Notes: generated from the sequence alone by a model not told the origin. A DNA stretch of 64,000 nt from Chryseobacterium rhizosphaerae (GCF_003385455.1 NZ_QNUF01000008.1:62001-126000), one strand, 5' to 3'; shown: positions 34,559-44,451, counted from the stretch's first letter. Made by a program: numbers and translations.

Positions 34559-35557
34559 ATGAGCGAAGAAGTTAAAAAATTCACAATAACTATAGACGGA
34601 CAAACTACTGAAGTTTTGCCAGGTACTTCTATTTTGGAAGCTGCAAGACAAATCGGTGGAAAATCTGTACCTCCAGCGATGTGTTATTACAGCAAACTGG
34701 AAACCAGTGGAGGGAGATGCAGAACTTGTCTTGTGGAAGTATCTAAAGGATCTGAAGCCGATCCTCGTCCTATGCCAAAATTAGTGGCAAGCTGCAGAAC
34801 CAATGTAATGGACGGTATGGAAGTAAAAAACCTTACTTCTGAGAAAGCTCAGGAAGGAAGAAAGGCGGTTACTGAATTCCTATTGGTTAATCACCCGCTG
34901 GACTGCCCTATCTGTGACCAGGCAGGAGAGTGTCACCTTCAGGACTTAGGTTATGAACATGGTGTAGACAGTACAAGAACAGAATTCGAAAGAAATACTT
35001 ACGAAGCTGATGATCTTGGACCCAACATCAAGCTGAACATGAACCGTTGTATTCTTTGTGCCAGATGTGTGCTTACAGCAAACCAGCTTACAGAAACAAG
35101 AGAACACGGTATTCTTTTCAGAGGAGATCATGCTGAAATTTCTACCTATTTAAATAAAGCCTTAGACAATGACTTCATCGGAAACATTATCGACGTATGT
35201 CCTGTAGGAGCATTAACAGACAGAACAGCCCGTTTTGCAAGCAGAGTATGGTTTACAAAACCAATGAACGCTTCTTGTAAATGTGATAAATGTTCAGGAA
35301 AAGCTGTTGTATGGATGAAAGGTGACGAAATTGTAAGAGTAACAGCAAGAAAAGACCAGTGGGGAGAAGTTGAAGAATTTATCTGTGATACCTGCCGTTT
35401 CGAAAGAAAAGCATTATCAGACTGGAACATCGAAGGTCCTAGACATATCGACAGACACTCCGTAATTTCATTGAACCACTACGAAAAGCCTAAAGATGAG
35501 CTGAGAGTTTTAGACAATCCAATGGCTAAAGAAATCAGTGAAAAAGACGAAAAATAA
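34559..35557 (+). CDS. nuoG: NADH-quinone oxidoreductase subunit G, short form
   Basis: At 332 residues this is about a third of E. coli NuoG. The cluster-binding part is present: CYYSKLETSGGRCRTC for [2Fe-2S] N1b, HPLDCPICDQAGEC (Hx3Cx2Cx5C) for N5, CILCARCV for N4, then CKCDKCSGKA and ICDTCRF, a further Cys set. The long molybdopterin-like C-terminal domain is missing, although the C-terminus is natural, not a frameshift. Short NuoG is usual in Flavobacteriia to my knowledge. It completes the electron path from NuoF to NuoI. Confidence 0.93.
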   Translation: MSEEVKKFTITIDGQTTEVLPGTSILEAARQIGGKSVPPAMCYYSKLETSGGRCRTCLVEVSKGSEADPRPMPKLVASCRTNVMDGMEVKNLTSEKAQEGRKAVTEFLLVNHPLDCPICDQAGECHLQDLGYEHGVDSTRTEFERNTYEADDLGPNIKLNMNRCILCARCVLTANQLTETREHGILFRGDHAEISTYLNKALDNDFIGNIIDVCPVGALTDRTARFASRVWFTKPMNASCKCDKCSGKAVVWMKGDEIVRVTARKDQWGEVEEFICDTCRFERKALSDWNIEGPRHIDRHSVISLNHYEKPKDELRVLDNPMAKEISEKDEK

Positions 35558-35642
35558 TTTTAATTAAAAGACATCAGATTTCAGATTCCATACTTCAGAC
35601 CATCTGATATATAGTATCTGACATCTAAATATCTAAATAAAA
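35558..35642. repeat. Repeat-type spacer between nuoG and nuoH (ATCTGA units)
   Basis: 85-nt spacer with many ATCAGATT/ATCTGA/ATCTAAATA units in both orientations (CATCAGATTTCAGATTCC and CATCTGATATATAGTATCTGACATCTAAATATCTAAATA). Confidence 0.6.
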
Positions 35643-36707
35643 ATGGATTTAATAACATTTAAACTTATACTTGTACTAGCGCTTTTCCTGCTATCGCTAA
35701 CGATTGCAGCCTACTCTACATGGGCAGAAAGAAAAGTTGCCTCTATCATGCAGGATAGAATTGGTCCTAACAGAGCCGGACCTTTCGGACTATTACAGCC
35801 TCTTGCTGACGGTGGAAAGTTTTTCTTTAAAGAAGACTTTACTCCGGCCAATGCAGAAAGATTCCTTTTCGTATTGGGACCTGCCTTGGTAATGTTTATT
35901 TCATTAATCACGGGAGCTGTTATTCCTTGGGGTAAAAGTTTAAATATTGCAGGTACTTCTTTTGATCTTCAGGTAGCCAACATCGATGTGGGGGTACTTT
36001 TCATCATCGGAATGGCCTCAATTGGTGTTTACGGAATTATGATCGGAGGTTGGGCTTCGAATAACAAATATTCATTATTAGGTGCTATCCGAGCTTCTTC
36101 TCAGATGATTTCTTATGAATTGGCAATGGGATTAGCACTTCTTTCCATCATTATGATGTCAGGAAGTTTAGATCTTAAAGAAATTACTGAAAGTCAAACT
36201 ACTGGAAAATTATGGGGAATAATTCCTTGGGGTTCTGGTATGAACTGGAATATTTTCTACCAGCCAATTGCCTTCCTTGTTTTCTTTGTAGCAGCCTTAG
36301 CAGAAACCAACAGACACCCGTTCGATTTACCTGAGTGTGAATCTGAATTGGTAACAGGATACTCTACAGAATACTCTTCCATGAAGTTAGGATTATATAT
36401 GTTTGGAGAATATGTGAACATGTTTATCTCCAATGCTTTCATGGTAGTTCTTTTCTTCGGAGGTTATAACTATCCTGGTATTGAATGGGTAACTCAGAAC
36501 TGGGGTGAAAACATTGCAGGTATCTTGAGTATCGTAGCATTCTTAACGAAGACTGTAATTGGAATTCTGATCTTTATGTGGATCAGATGGACACTTCCAA
36601 GATTCAGATATGACCAGTTAATGCACTTAGGGTGGAAAACATTGATCCCAATGGCATTAGTAAACCTATTGATTACAGGAGCTGTAATTTTAGCATTTGC
36701 AAACTAA
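35643..36707 (+). CDS. nuoH: NADH-quinone oxidoreductase subunit H
   Basis: The 354-residue, 8-9-helix membrane protein has the signature ERKVASIMQDRIGPNRAGPFG and DGGKFFFKEDFTP at residues 29-67, plus AALAETNRHPFDLPECESEL near 217-236, the E-channel and quinone-chamber loops. It lies at the junction of the membrane arm with the hydrophilic arm. Confidence 0.97.
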   Translation: MDLITFKLILVLALFLLSLTIAAYSTWAERKVASIMQDRIGPNRAGPFGLLQPLADGGKFFFKEDFTPANAERFLFVLGPALVMFISLITGAVIPWGKSLNIAGTSFDLQVANIDVGVLFIIGMASIGVYGIMIGGWASNNKYSLLGAIRASSQMISYELAMGLALLSIIMMSGSLDLKEITESQTTGKLWGIIPWGSGMNWNIFYQPIAFLVFFVAALAETNRHPFDLPECESELVTGYSTEYSSMKLGLYMFGEYVNMFISNAFMVVLFFGGYNYPGIEWVTQNWGENIAGILSIVAFLTKTVIGILIFMWIRWTLPRFRYDQLMHLGWKTLIPMALVNLLITGAVILAFAN

Positions 36708-36858
36708 GAAATTTGAAAATGAGCTGATTTGAAAATTTGATAATGAAATCAAAGCTTTATCTTTAGCGTATCATATTCAATCATCAATATTAAATAATTA
36801 AGATAACAGACAAGATTAGTCTAAAATCTAATGTCTAACATCTAATATCTATAATTAA
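36708..36858. repeat. Repeat-type spacer between nuoH and nuoI
   Basis: 151-nt spacer with GATTTGAAAATTTGATAATG-type units at the left and CTAATGTCTAACATCTAATATCTA-type units at the right. No coding frame seen. Confidence 0.65.
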
Positions 36859-37416
36859 ATGAAACTTACAAACAGATCAAAAGTTGTTTCCAATAAAGAA
36901 ATGACCCTTGCTGAAAAAATCTACCTTCCTGCTATTTTTACAGGAATGGGGATTACATTTAAGCATGCTGTAAGAACCGTGATAAAGGGTGCTCCCGCAG
37001 TATATTCGTATCCGGAAGTACAGAAGCCAAGAACTACCATCTGGAGAGGTCAGCACGTTTTGAAAAGAGACGAGGAAGGCAGAGAAAGATGTACGGCCTG
37101 TGGACTTTGTGCGGTAGCCTGTCCTGCAGAAGCCATTACGATGACTGCTGCTGAAAGAACCAAAGAGGAAAAAGGCCTTTACAGAGAAGAAAAATATGCT
37201 TCAGTATATGAAATCAATATGCTGAGATGTATCTTCTGTGGAATGTGTGAAGAAGCTTGTCCTAAATCTGCCATCTATCTTACAGACAGATTGGTAGACG
37301 TGGAAACCAACAGAGGTTCTTTTATCTATGGAAAGGATAAATTAGTTGAAAAAATAAATGAAAGGATTGACATCACAACAAGACAATCCGAGAAACAAAA
37401 AAATGCGGTAAAATAA
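36859..37416 (+). CDS. nuoI: NADH-quinone oxidoreductase subunit I
   Basis: The 185-residue ferredoxin-like protein has both [4Fe-4S] motifs: Cys78, 81, 84, 88 (CTACGLCAVACP) and Cys124, 127, 130, 134 (CIFCGMCEEACP), clusters N6a/N6b. The stop shares a base with the nuoJ start (TAATG). Confidence 0.97.
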   Translation: MKLTNRSKVVSNKEMTLAEKIYLPAIFTGMGITFKHAVRTVIKGAPAVYSYPEVQKPRTTIWRGQHVLKRDEEGRERCTACGLCAVACPAEAITMTAAERTKEEKGLYREEKYASVYEINMLRCIFCGMCEEACPKSAIYLTDRLVDVETNRGSFIYGKDKLVEKINERIDITTRQSEKQKNAVK

Positions 37417-37913
37417 TGGATCAGTTTTTATTTTTCTTGGTGGCGTTTTTAGCAGTGGCAAGTGCTGTTTATTTTGTATTTGCAAGAAATCCTTTATATG
37501 CTATTTTGTCATTAATCGTCACGATGTTTTCAATTGCAGGAATGTACATTCTTTTGAATGCACAGTTCTTAGCTATTATCCAGATTATAGTGTACGCAGG
37601 TGCCATTATGGTACTTTTCCTTTACATCCTAATGATGCTTAACCTTAATAAAGGAGACGAAAGTAAGAAGAACAATACTTTAAAATTTGTTGGAGTTTTT
37701 ACAGCAGGTCTTCTTTTAGTGGGAGTATTAGGGGTTTTCAGAGGAGTACAAGACAACCACATCGTGGTGGAAAATGTAGACAGAGGAGTGGGTCTTACTA
37801 AAAATCTGGGTAGACTTTTGTTTAATGAATATGTTTTACCGTTTGAGCTTGCTTCCATCCTAATTTTGGCAGGTATTGTAGGCGCGGTATTAATCGGTAA
37901 AAAAGATTTATAA
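37416..37913 (+). CDS. nuoJ: NADH-quinone oxidoreductase subunit J
   Basis: A 165-residue five-helix membrane subunit with the NuoJ block NPLYAILSLIVTMFSIAGMY and IIQIIVYAGAIMVLFLYILM. It overlaps nuoI by one base and is followed 3 nt later by nuoK. Confidence 0.95.
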   Translation: MDQFLFFLVAFLAVASAVYFVFARNPLYAILSLIVTMFSIAGMYILLNAQFLAIIQIIVYAGAIMVLFLYILMMLNLNKGDESKKNNTLKFVGVFTAGLLLVGVLGVFRGVQDNHIVVENVDRGVGLTKNLGRLLFNEYVLPFELASILILAGIVGAVLIGKKDL

Positions 37914-37916
37914 ATT

Positions 37917-38246
37917 ATGGGAGAAGTAAATACATTTATACAAAGCATCCCTTTGGAGTACTTCATCATCCTTTCTTCGGTATTGTTTTGCCTGGGAGTG
38001 ATGGGAGTATTGCTAAGAAAAAATGCTATTGTGATTCTGGGCTGTGTAGAGCTTATGCTGAATTCTGTAAACCTTTTGTTGGCAGCTTTTTCAGCATATA
38101 AAGGCAACGGCGACGGACAGCTTTTAGTTTTCTTCATTATGGTAGTGGCTGCTGCTGAAGTAGCAGTAGGTTTGGCAATTATTGCTATGCTATATAGAAA
38201 TACCCGTTCTGTAGATGTGAGTATATTTAATAAATTAAGAGGATAA
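37917..38246 (+). CDS. nuoK: NADH-quinone oxidoreductase subunit K
   Basis: The 109-residue three-helix subunit has ELMLNSVNLLLAAFSAYKG and FFIMVVAAAEVAVGLAIIAML, with the glutamates of the proton path in ELMLN and AAAEVAVG. It is 3 nt behind nuoJ and 2 nt before nuoL. Confidence 0.96.
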   Translation: MGEVNTFIQSIPLEYFIILSSVLFCLGVMGVLLRKNAIVILGCVELMLNSVNLLLAAFSAYKGNGDGQLLVFFIMVVAAAEVAVGLAIIAMLYRNTRSVDVSIFNKLRG

Positions 38247-38248
38247 GA

Positions 38249-40162
38249 ATGGAGAATTTAGTATATGCAATAGTACTTTTACCACTTTTAGGGTTTCTTA
38301 TTAACGGTTTATTCGGGAAAAATCTTCCCAAAATATTGGTTGGATCTTTGGCCACTGCAGCAGTGTTCGGATCTTTCTGTATTGCTGTAAGTCTTTTCAT
38401 GAATTTCAATTCTGAAAGCCAGCCTGTAATCGTAAAAGCTTTTGAATGGTTTAGAGTAAATGGGGTACAAATTAATTTTGGATTCCAGATTGATCAGCTT
38501 TCTTTAATGATGGTGATGATCATCACGGGTATCGGATCCCTGATCCACCTATACTCTATCGGATATATGAGTCATGATAAAGGATTCTATAAGTTCTTTA
38601 CTTACCTGAATCTTTTCATCTTCTCGATGTTACTTTTAGTAATGGGAAGCAACTACCTTATCCTATTCATCGGATGGGAAGGTGTAGGTCTTTGTTCTTA
38701 CCTGTTGATCGGATTCTGGTATACCAACGAAGAATACGGTAAAGCAGCAAGAAAAGCTTTCATTATGAACAGAATTGGTGACCTTGCATTATTGATCGGT
38801 ATCTTTATGATTGCTGCTCAGACCAATGCTGTAGATTACCTTTCCGTAGCAGAAAATGCTTCAAAATTTGAATTAGACGGAACAGTGATTATCTTTATCA
38901 CCGCCAGTTTATTTATCGGTGCTACCGGTAAATCTGCTCAGGTTCCTTTATATACATGGTTACCGGACGCAATGGCCGGTCCTACTCCTGTATCAGCGTT
39001 GATCCACGCGGCAACGATGGTTACGGCAGGGATCTATTTGGTAGTAAGATCAAACTTCTTATTTACTTTAGCTCCTACTGTACAGGGAGGAATTTTATTA
39101 ATCGGATTCTTAACGGCAGCTTTAGCAGGATTCTATGCACTTCGTCAGAACGATATTAAAAAAGTATTGGCATACTCTACAGTTTCACAGCTTGGATTTA
39201 TGTTTATTGCTTTAGGTCTTGGAGCTTATACAACAGCTATGTTCCACGTAATGACGCACGCATTCTTTAAAGCTTTACTGTTCTTAGGGGCAGGTTCTGT
39301 AATCCATGCTATGAGTAACGAGCAGGATATGCGTTTCATGGGAGGTCTTAAAAAATACATTCCTCTTACCCACGCTACATTCCTTATCGGAACATTAGCC
39401 ATCTCAGGTTTCCCTTTATTATCAGGGATGATCTCTAAAGACGAAATTTTAGTAGCAGCTTTCGCTAAAAATCCGGTTTACTGGGTAATTTTATTTGTTT
39501 TAGCGGCAATGACTGCAACCTATATGTTCAGATTATACTATTTGACATTCCACGGAGAGTTCAGAGGTACTGAAGAGCAAAAACACCACTTACATGAAAG
39601 TCCGTCAAATATGACATTACCATTGATCGTATTGGCTATTCTTTCTGTAATCGGAGGTTTTATCAACCTGCCACACTTCATCGGTCACGGTCATTATGCT
39701 AAACTGATGGAATGGTTGAAGCCGGTTCTTACGGAACAGAGCTACAACCAGATGGAAGCTACTCTTTCAGGAGTACCTTTTAATACTGAAATGATCTTAC
39801 TGGCAGCTACAGTGGTGATGTTCTTTACTGTATGGTTCATCGTTAGAAATACTTATGTAAGTAAGAAAAAGATGGCTGTTGCAGAGGAAAACTATACCGG
39901 ATGGGAAAAGCTTTCTGCTAAGAAATTATACGTTGACGAACTTTACAACGCATTGATTGTAAAAACTGTTGAAGGATTAGGACGCGGAGGAAAGATGTTT
40001 GATAAGGGTATCTTAGACCGTTTTGTAAACTTTGTAGGTGATGGTGCTGAAGACAGCGGAAAAGCTATGAAGCGTGTTCAAAACGGAAATGTAGAGACGT
40101 ATATTCTTATCATGTCTTTAGCTGTGGGAATTATATTAATTGTTAACTTTTTATTACAATAA
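38249..40162 (+). CDS. nuoL: NADH-quinone oxidoreductase subunit L
   Basis: The 637-residue antiporter-like subunit has the proton-pumping core GWEGVGLCSYLLIGFWY (near 143-160), ATGKSAQVPLYTWLPDAMAG (first 20) with Lys and the PTPVSALIHAATMVTAG block, and the C-terminal lateral helix with transmembrane anchor at 600-637. It starts 2 nt after nuoK and ends 2 nt before nuoM. Confidence 0.97.
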   Translation: MENLVYAIVLLPLLGFLINGLFGKNLPKILVGSLATAAVFGSFCIAVSLFMNFNSESQPVIVKAFEWFRVNGVQINFGFQIDQLSLMMVMIITGIGSLIHLYSIGYMSHDKGFYKFFTYLNLFIFSMLLLVMGSNYLILFIGWEGVGLCSYLLIGFWYTNEEYGKAARKAFIMNRIGDLALLIGIFMIAAQTNAVDYLSVAENASKFELDGTVIIFITASLFIGATGKSAQVPLYTWLPDAMAGPTPVSALIHAATMVTAGIYLVVRSNFLFTLAPTVQGGILLIGFLTAALAGFYALRQNDIKKVLAYSTVSQLGFMFIALGLGAYTTAMFHVMTHAFFKALLFLGAGSVIHAMSNEQDMRFMGGLKKYIPLTHATFLIGTLAISGFPLLSGMISKDEILVAAFAKNPVYWVILFVLAAMTATYMFRLYYLTFHGEFRGTEEQKHHLHESPSNMTLPLIVLAILSVIGGFINLPHFIGHGHYAKLMEWLKPVLTEQSYNQMEATLSGVPFNTEMILLAATVVMFFTVWFIVRNTYVSKKKMAVAEENYTGWEKLSAKKLYVDELYNALIVKTVEGLGRGGKMFDKGILDRFVNFVGDGAEDSGKAMKRVQNGNVETYILIMSLAVGIILIVNFLLQ

Positions 40163-40164
40163 TA

Positions 40165-41658
40165 ATGTCTTGTTTATTATTAACATTATTACTTTTACCT
40201 CTAGTAGGTTCGGGATTAGTTTTTGCATGGAAGAGTAATTCCAGCAAATATTTGGCACTGGGAATTGCATTGGTACAAATGCTTCTTACATTTTATATAC
40301 TTTCGGATTTCGATTTTACTCCGACAGTAGATAGTGTATTGCAGCATGAAATCAATTATCCCTGGTCACAATTTATGAAGAGTTCTCTTCACTTCGGTAT
40401 CGATGGGATGAGTATGCTTCTGCTATTGCTGACTAATATTTTAGCGCCAATTATCATTTTATCTTCTTTCAATGAAAGTGTAAACTACAGAAATACATTC
40501 TACGGTTTGATTCTGTTGATGCAATTTGGTCTTGTAGGAGTTTTTACTTCTTTAGACGGATTGTTGTTCTACATTTTCTGGGAAGTAACATTGATTCCAA
40601 TTTGGTTTATCGCCGGACTTTGGGGACAGGAAAATAAAAGGTTCGAATTCACTACGAAGTTTTTCGTATATACATTCGTTGGATCTTTGTTTATGCTGGC
40701 TGGATTGATCTATGTGTACAACCACTCTGCATCATTCGCCCTAACAGATCTATACAATGCACAACTTAACGAAGTACAGCAGACTGTGGTATTCTGGTTC
40801 ATTTTCTTTGCATTTGCAGTGAAATTACCGGTATTCCCTTTCCATACATGGCAGCCTGATACCTATACCTACTCTCCTACTCAAGGATCCATGTTGTTAT
40901 CAGGGATCATGCTTAAGATGGCAGTGTACGGGGTAATGCGTTATTTACTTCCAATTACTCCACTTCCTATTGCTGGAATTTCAGGACAGATTGTGATCAT
41001 TCTTGCTATTGTAGGCATTGTTCATGGAGCACTGATTGCTATCATCCAGACGGATATGAAGAGAATCATTGCGTATTCCTCTTTTTCTCACGTAGGATTA
41101 ATGGTGGCAGGGATCTTTGCTTCAGCAGTGGTTACTTTAAGAGGAAACTTCAATGTTGAAGGTGCTGAAGGAGCTTTGGTACAGACTTTTGCTCACGGTA
41201 TCAACGTGGTAGGATTATTCTACTGTTGTGATATTTTATACAAGAGATTTAAATCAAGAGATATCAGACAGATGGGAGGTTTAGCAAAAGTAGCTCCTAA
41301 ATTTGCAGTGTTATTCTTGATCATTATATTAGGTTCAATGGGAGTTCCATTAACCAATGGATTTATCGGAGAATTTATTCTATTGAAATCAGTATATGAT
41401 TTTAACGGAACAGCAGCGGTAATTGCTGGTCTTACGGTAATTCTTTGTGCTGTATATTTATTGAGGTTCTACGGAAAAGCAATGTTTGGAGAAGGAGATG
41501 AAGCAGTTCTAAGCACAGCAAAAGATTTATCAGGTGTAGAGTTTTCTGTATTGGCAAGTTTAGCGGTTTTTGTGATTTTACTTGGTATTTTCCCACAACC
41601 GGTAATAGACATGGTGAGCAGTTCAGTGAAGTTTATCTACACGGCGATGGCCAACTAA
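40165..41658 (+). CDS. nuoM: NADH-quinone oxidoreductase subunit M
   Basis: The 497-residue antiporter-like subunit has the conserved FYIFWEVTLIPIWFIAGLWG near residue 132-150 and KLPVFPFHTWQPDTYTYSPT with the pumping Lys near 215. The start is 2 nt after nuoL. Fourteen membrane helices are expected. The 151-nt repeat spacer follows. Confidence 0.97.
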   Translation: MSCLLLTLLLLPLVGSGLVFAWKSNSSKYLALGIALVQMLLTFYILSDFDFTPTVDSVLQHEINYPWSQFMKSSLHFGIDGMSMLLLLLTNILAPIIILSSFNESVNYRNTFYGLILLMQFGLVGVFTSLDGLLFYIFWEVTLIPIWFIAGLWGQENKRFEFTTKFFVYTFVGSLFMLAGLIYVYNHSASFALTDLYNAQLNEVQQTVVFWFIFFAFAVKLPVFPFHTWQPDTYTYSPTQGSMLLSGIMLKMAVYGVMRYLLPITPLPIAGISGQIVIILAIVGIVHGALIAIIQTDMKRIIAYSSFSHVGLMVAGIFASAVVTLRGNFNVEGAEGALVQTFAHGINVVGLFYCCDILYKRFKSRDIRQMGGLAKVAPKFAVLFLIIILGSMGVPLTNGFIGEFILLKSVYDFNGTAAVIAGLTVILCAVYLLRFYGKAMFGEGDEAVLSTAKDLSGVEFSVLASLAVFVILLGIFPQPVIDMVSSSVKFIYTAMAN

Positions 41659-41809
41659 AAATTAAAAGATTTAAAAATTAAAAAATTAGGAGATTAGAAG
41701 AGCGTAAGAGGCAGGAGACTGAGAGATTAGAGACAGGACATCAAACCTTGAACCTTATCCCTTACATCTTGAATTTTAAACTTCAAATCTCACATCTCAA
41801 ATCTATATT
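41659..41809. repeat. Repeat-type spacer between nuoM and nuoN
   Basis: 151-nt spacer with AAAATTAAAAGATTTAAAAATTAAAAAATTAGGAGATTAGA-type units at the left and CTTCAAATCTCACATCTCAAATCTA at the right; AGGAGACTGAGAGATTAGAGACAGG in the middle. No coding frame seen. Confidence 0.6.
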
Positions 41810-43189
41810 ATGAGTGTTTTAATTATTGTTTTCCTAACGGCAGTTATTGCGTTATTTTCAGGAGTTTTTGAACAAGGAAAATTCGCAAGATACATTGGGA
41901 TTTTGGGATTAATCATTGCATTGTACGTAAGTTTTATGCCGGAATGTTCGTTCTTCGACCATTACAAGCATATGTATGAGTACAGTGCCAATACAGCATT
42001 ATTCACAAAAATATCCATTGTAACAACCTTATTGTTATTCTTCCTTGGAGGTTTTGCATTCAGCAATCACAGAAGCCACCAGTCAGAATTATATGCTTTG
42101 ATGCTATTTGCATTATGTGGAGGGATCATCCTTTTCGGATACCAAAACCTGGTGACCATGTTCCTGGGTGTGGAGATTCTTTCTATACCACTCTATGTAA
42201 TGGCCGGAGCCAACAAAACTGATTTAAGATCAAACGAAGCTTCAATCAAATATTTCTTAATGGGTGCATTCGCGACAGGTTTCTTACTTTTCGGAATTGC
42301 GTTCATCTATGGAAGTGCAGGAAGTTTTGATCTCTATAAAATCCATGATTTTGGAGTAGCAAACACTGGGAATGTAATGTTCATCTTAGGGGTATTACTC
42401 ATCCTTTGTGCATTGGCATTCAAAGTCGCTTTGGCACCTTTCCATATGTGGAGCCCTGATGTATATGCAGGTTCTCCTTCATTAATCACGGCTTTCATGG
42501 CAAGTGTAGTAAAAATCTCAGGATTCTTCGCACTATTCAGATTAATGACCATTGGTTTTGCTGGGGTTACCCACGAATGGATCAATGTTTTAGGAGTATT
42601 CTTAATTATTACTTTGCTTTTGGCAAACGTTATGGGTCTTGCCCAGACCAATGCCAAAAGAATGCTGGCTTACTCTTCAGTTTCTCACGCCGGATACATC
42701 GGATTGGTATTCTTCGGAATGACCAGCCTTTCTACTTATAATTTAGCATTTTATTTATTTGCGTACTCATTATCTACAGTAGGAGTTTTTATGTGCTTAA
42801 TCTGGGTAGAGAAATTAAAGAGAGAAACTTCTTTCGGAGCATTCAAAGGATTGGCAAAAACAGAACCTTTATTGGCTACTGCAGCAGCAATCTCTATGCT
42901 TTCCATGGCAGGGGTTCCATTAACAGCTGGTTTCATGGGAAAATTTGCTTTATTCTCCCAGGCTATGAACGGTGCGGCTTTCCTTGTATTGGTAGCAGTA
43001 CTAGGTTCTGCCCTATCTATCGCTTATTATTTAAGACTGATTGTAGCTATGTTCTTCTTTAAAGAATCAACATTCAAGTCATCAGAGAAAGTAACACTTA
43101 CTTATAATATCATTGCAGTAGTTGTTATTGCGTTGATTATCGTTTTGGGAATTTTCCCGGATCTGTTTGCAAGAATATTCGGACTGTAA
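41810..43189 (+). CDS. nuoN: NADH-quinone oxidoreductase subunit N
   Basis: The 459-residue antiporter-like subunit has FLGVEILSIPLYVMAG (near 118-133), SIKYFLMGAFATGFLLFGIA and KVALAPFHMWSPDVYAGSP with its pumping Lys. It is the last of the fourteen subunits and is followed by the operon terminator. Confidence 0.97.
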   Translation: MSVLIIVFLTAVIALFSGVFEQGKFARYIGILGLIIALYVSFMPECSFFDHYKHMYEYSANTALFTKISIVTTLLLFFLGGFAFSNHRSHQSELYALMLFALCGGIILFGYQNLVTMFLGVEILSIPLYVMAGANKTDLRSNEASIKYFLMGAFATGFLLFGIAFIYGSAGSFDLYKIHDFGVANTGNVMFILGVLLILCALAFKVALAPFHMWSPDVYAGSPSLITAFMASVVKISGFFALFRLMTIGFAGVTHEWINVLGVFLIITLLLANVMGLAQTNAKRMLAYSSVSHAGYIGLVFFGMTSLSTYNLAFYLFAYSLSTVGVFMCLIWVEKLKRETSFGAFKGLAKTEPLLATAAAISMLSMAGVPLTAGFMGKFALFSQAMNGAAFLVLVAVLGSALSIAYYLRLIVAMFFFKESTFKSSEKVTLTYNIIAVVVIALIIVLGIFPDLFARIFGL

Positions 43190-43209
43190 AAAGTTATCCA
43201 CATTATATT

Positions 43210-43242
43210 AAAAACCTTCCAGAGATCTGGAAGGTTTTTTTT
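43210..43242 (+). terminator. nuo operon terminator
   Basis: A 10-bp perfect stem ACCTTCCAGA/TCTGGAAGGT (43214-43235), flanked by A on the left and eight T on the right. Confidence 0.93.
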
Positions 43243-43332
43243 GTCAAAATTTTTATAAATTTCATACAGTAAAATAAATTTTATTCTCTATTATTATAAC
43301 CATCATCACACATTATTAAACACACCAATCAT

Positions 43333-44412
43333 ATGATCACGTATATGACTCTTCCAGGCGATACTCTAGAGAAAATTGCGTCTGACCTGAAAGTAGAAAA
43401 TCCCAACTATATCAAAGAGGTACATAATAAATACTGTGCCTTGCAAAACAGACTGGTAGAACCTGTGCAACTGAAACCCGGAACACTCCTTCATATTCCG
43501 TTTGGGGACGAAATAAAGGATCTCAATACTAAAATTAATGAAAATGGGGACAGTTTCTACTATCATCCGCCCCATGGAAAGATTCCGCTTCAAGTCCCTT
43601 TATTGGATGGCAGCTATAAGATTAGGCATCAGAAATACCGGGACCTCAACATAGAGGCAGATTATCAGTATCAAGTGGAACTTAAATATCTGAGAACGGA
43701 AAACGACCAGCACTTTTTTTCAATGCAGGTATTGGGTTCCCAAAAAGACGGCCAAGAATCAGACAGCAAAATTTCCAGCTTGGCGAAAGCCTGCGCAGCA
43801 ATCATATATCCATTGCAAATCAAAATAGATACAACAGCCAAACTTTTAAGTGCAGAGTTTATGCATACTGAAACAGTCATTACAGAGGAACTGGAAGCGC
43901 TGAAAAACTATTTTACAGACGAACTTTCAGCTTCTTATATCGATCAAATGAAAAAAAAGGCAGGAGATGAAAAACAGGTCCTTGGAGCTATAAAACATAC
44001 ACTTCCTATACAGTTTTTATTTGGATCCTTTTACAGAGCCCAATATGGAGACTGGACCGACTCCAAAATCTATCATGAGTTTCTTCCTTGGATTGCCAAT
44101 GCTTCGCCCATACGTTTTGAGCTTTATAACCGGATCTTACCGAAAGATTCTGTTACAGATAATGAAGTTCTGAAAATCATTCAGACTGGCAGTTGCTGTG
44201 ATTACCGGAATCTCAATCAGCTTTATGATAAAAACTATATTTATCTTGAACAAACTCCCATTAATGAAAATTCTGTAAGCTGCCGCCATGAAGCAGAATA
44301 TATCTTTACCCGGAATGACCTGGCGGTTCAAAAAATATCCGGAAGTTTTGAAATTCAGATTGGTGATGTAGCAGAAAAAGATGTTTTTGTGATCGAAAAG
44401 CAATTAAAATAA
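43333..44412 (+). CDS. LysM-like protein of a type VI effector cassette
   Basis: The first ~50 residues look like a degenerate LysM: MTLPGDTLEKIASDL, with the usual 'GDTL..IA' start and LKPGTLLHIPF at about 47-57. The remaining ~300 residues are alpha/beta soluble with a Cys-Cys pair (SCCDYR) and I do not recognise them. It begins 91 nt after the nuo terminator, so it is the first gene of the next transcription unit, just before a PAAR-like gene and an effector. In Flavobacteriia such LysM proteins travel with DUF4280 genes; they may help load the effector on the spike, which is inference. No signal peptide is present, which suits T6SS export. Confidence 0.65.
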   Translation: MITYMTLPGDTLEKIASDLKVENPNYIKEVHNKYCALQNRLVEPVQLKPGTLLHIPFGDEIKDLNTKINENGDSFYYHPPHGKIPLQVPLLDGSYKIRHQKYRDLNIEADYQYQVELKYLRTENDQHFFSMQVLGSQKDGQESDSKISSLAKACAAIIYPLQIKIDTTAKLLSAEFMHTETVITEELEALKNYFTDELSASYIDQMKKKAGDEKQVLGAIKHTLPIQFLFGSFYRAQYGDWTDSKIYHEFLPWIANASPIRFELYNRILPKDSVTDNEVLKIIQTGSCCDYRNLNQLYDKNYIYLEQTPINENSVSCRHEAEYIFTRNDLAVQKISGSFEIQIGDVAEKDVFVIEKQLK

Positions 44413-44451
44413 ATTAGTATCTTTGAGACAACACCATCAAAAACGCAAAAT

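Noticed and set aside
37622..38137. 171-residue open frame on the minus strand
   Set aside because: It is antisense to nuoJ and nuoK and its residues do not resemble a real protein.
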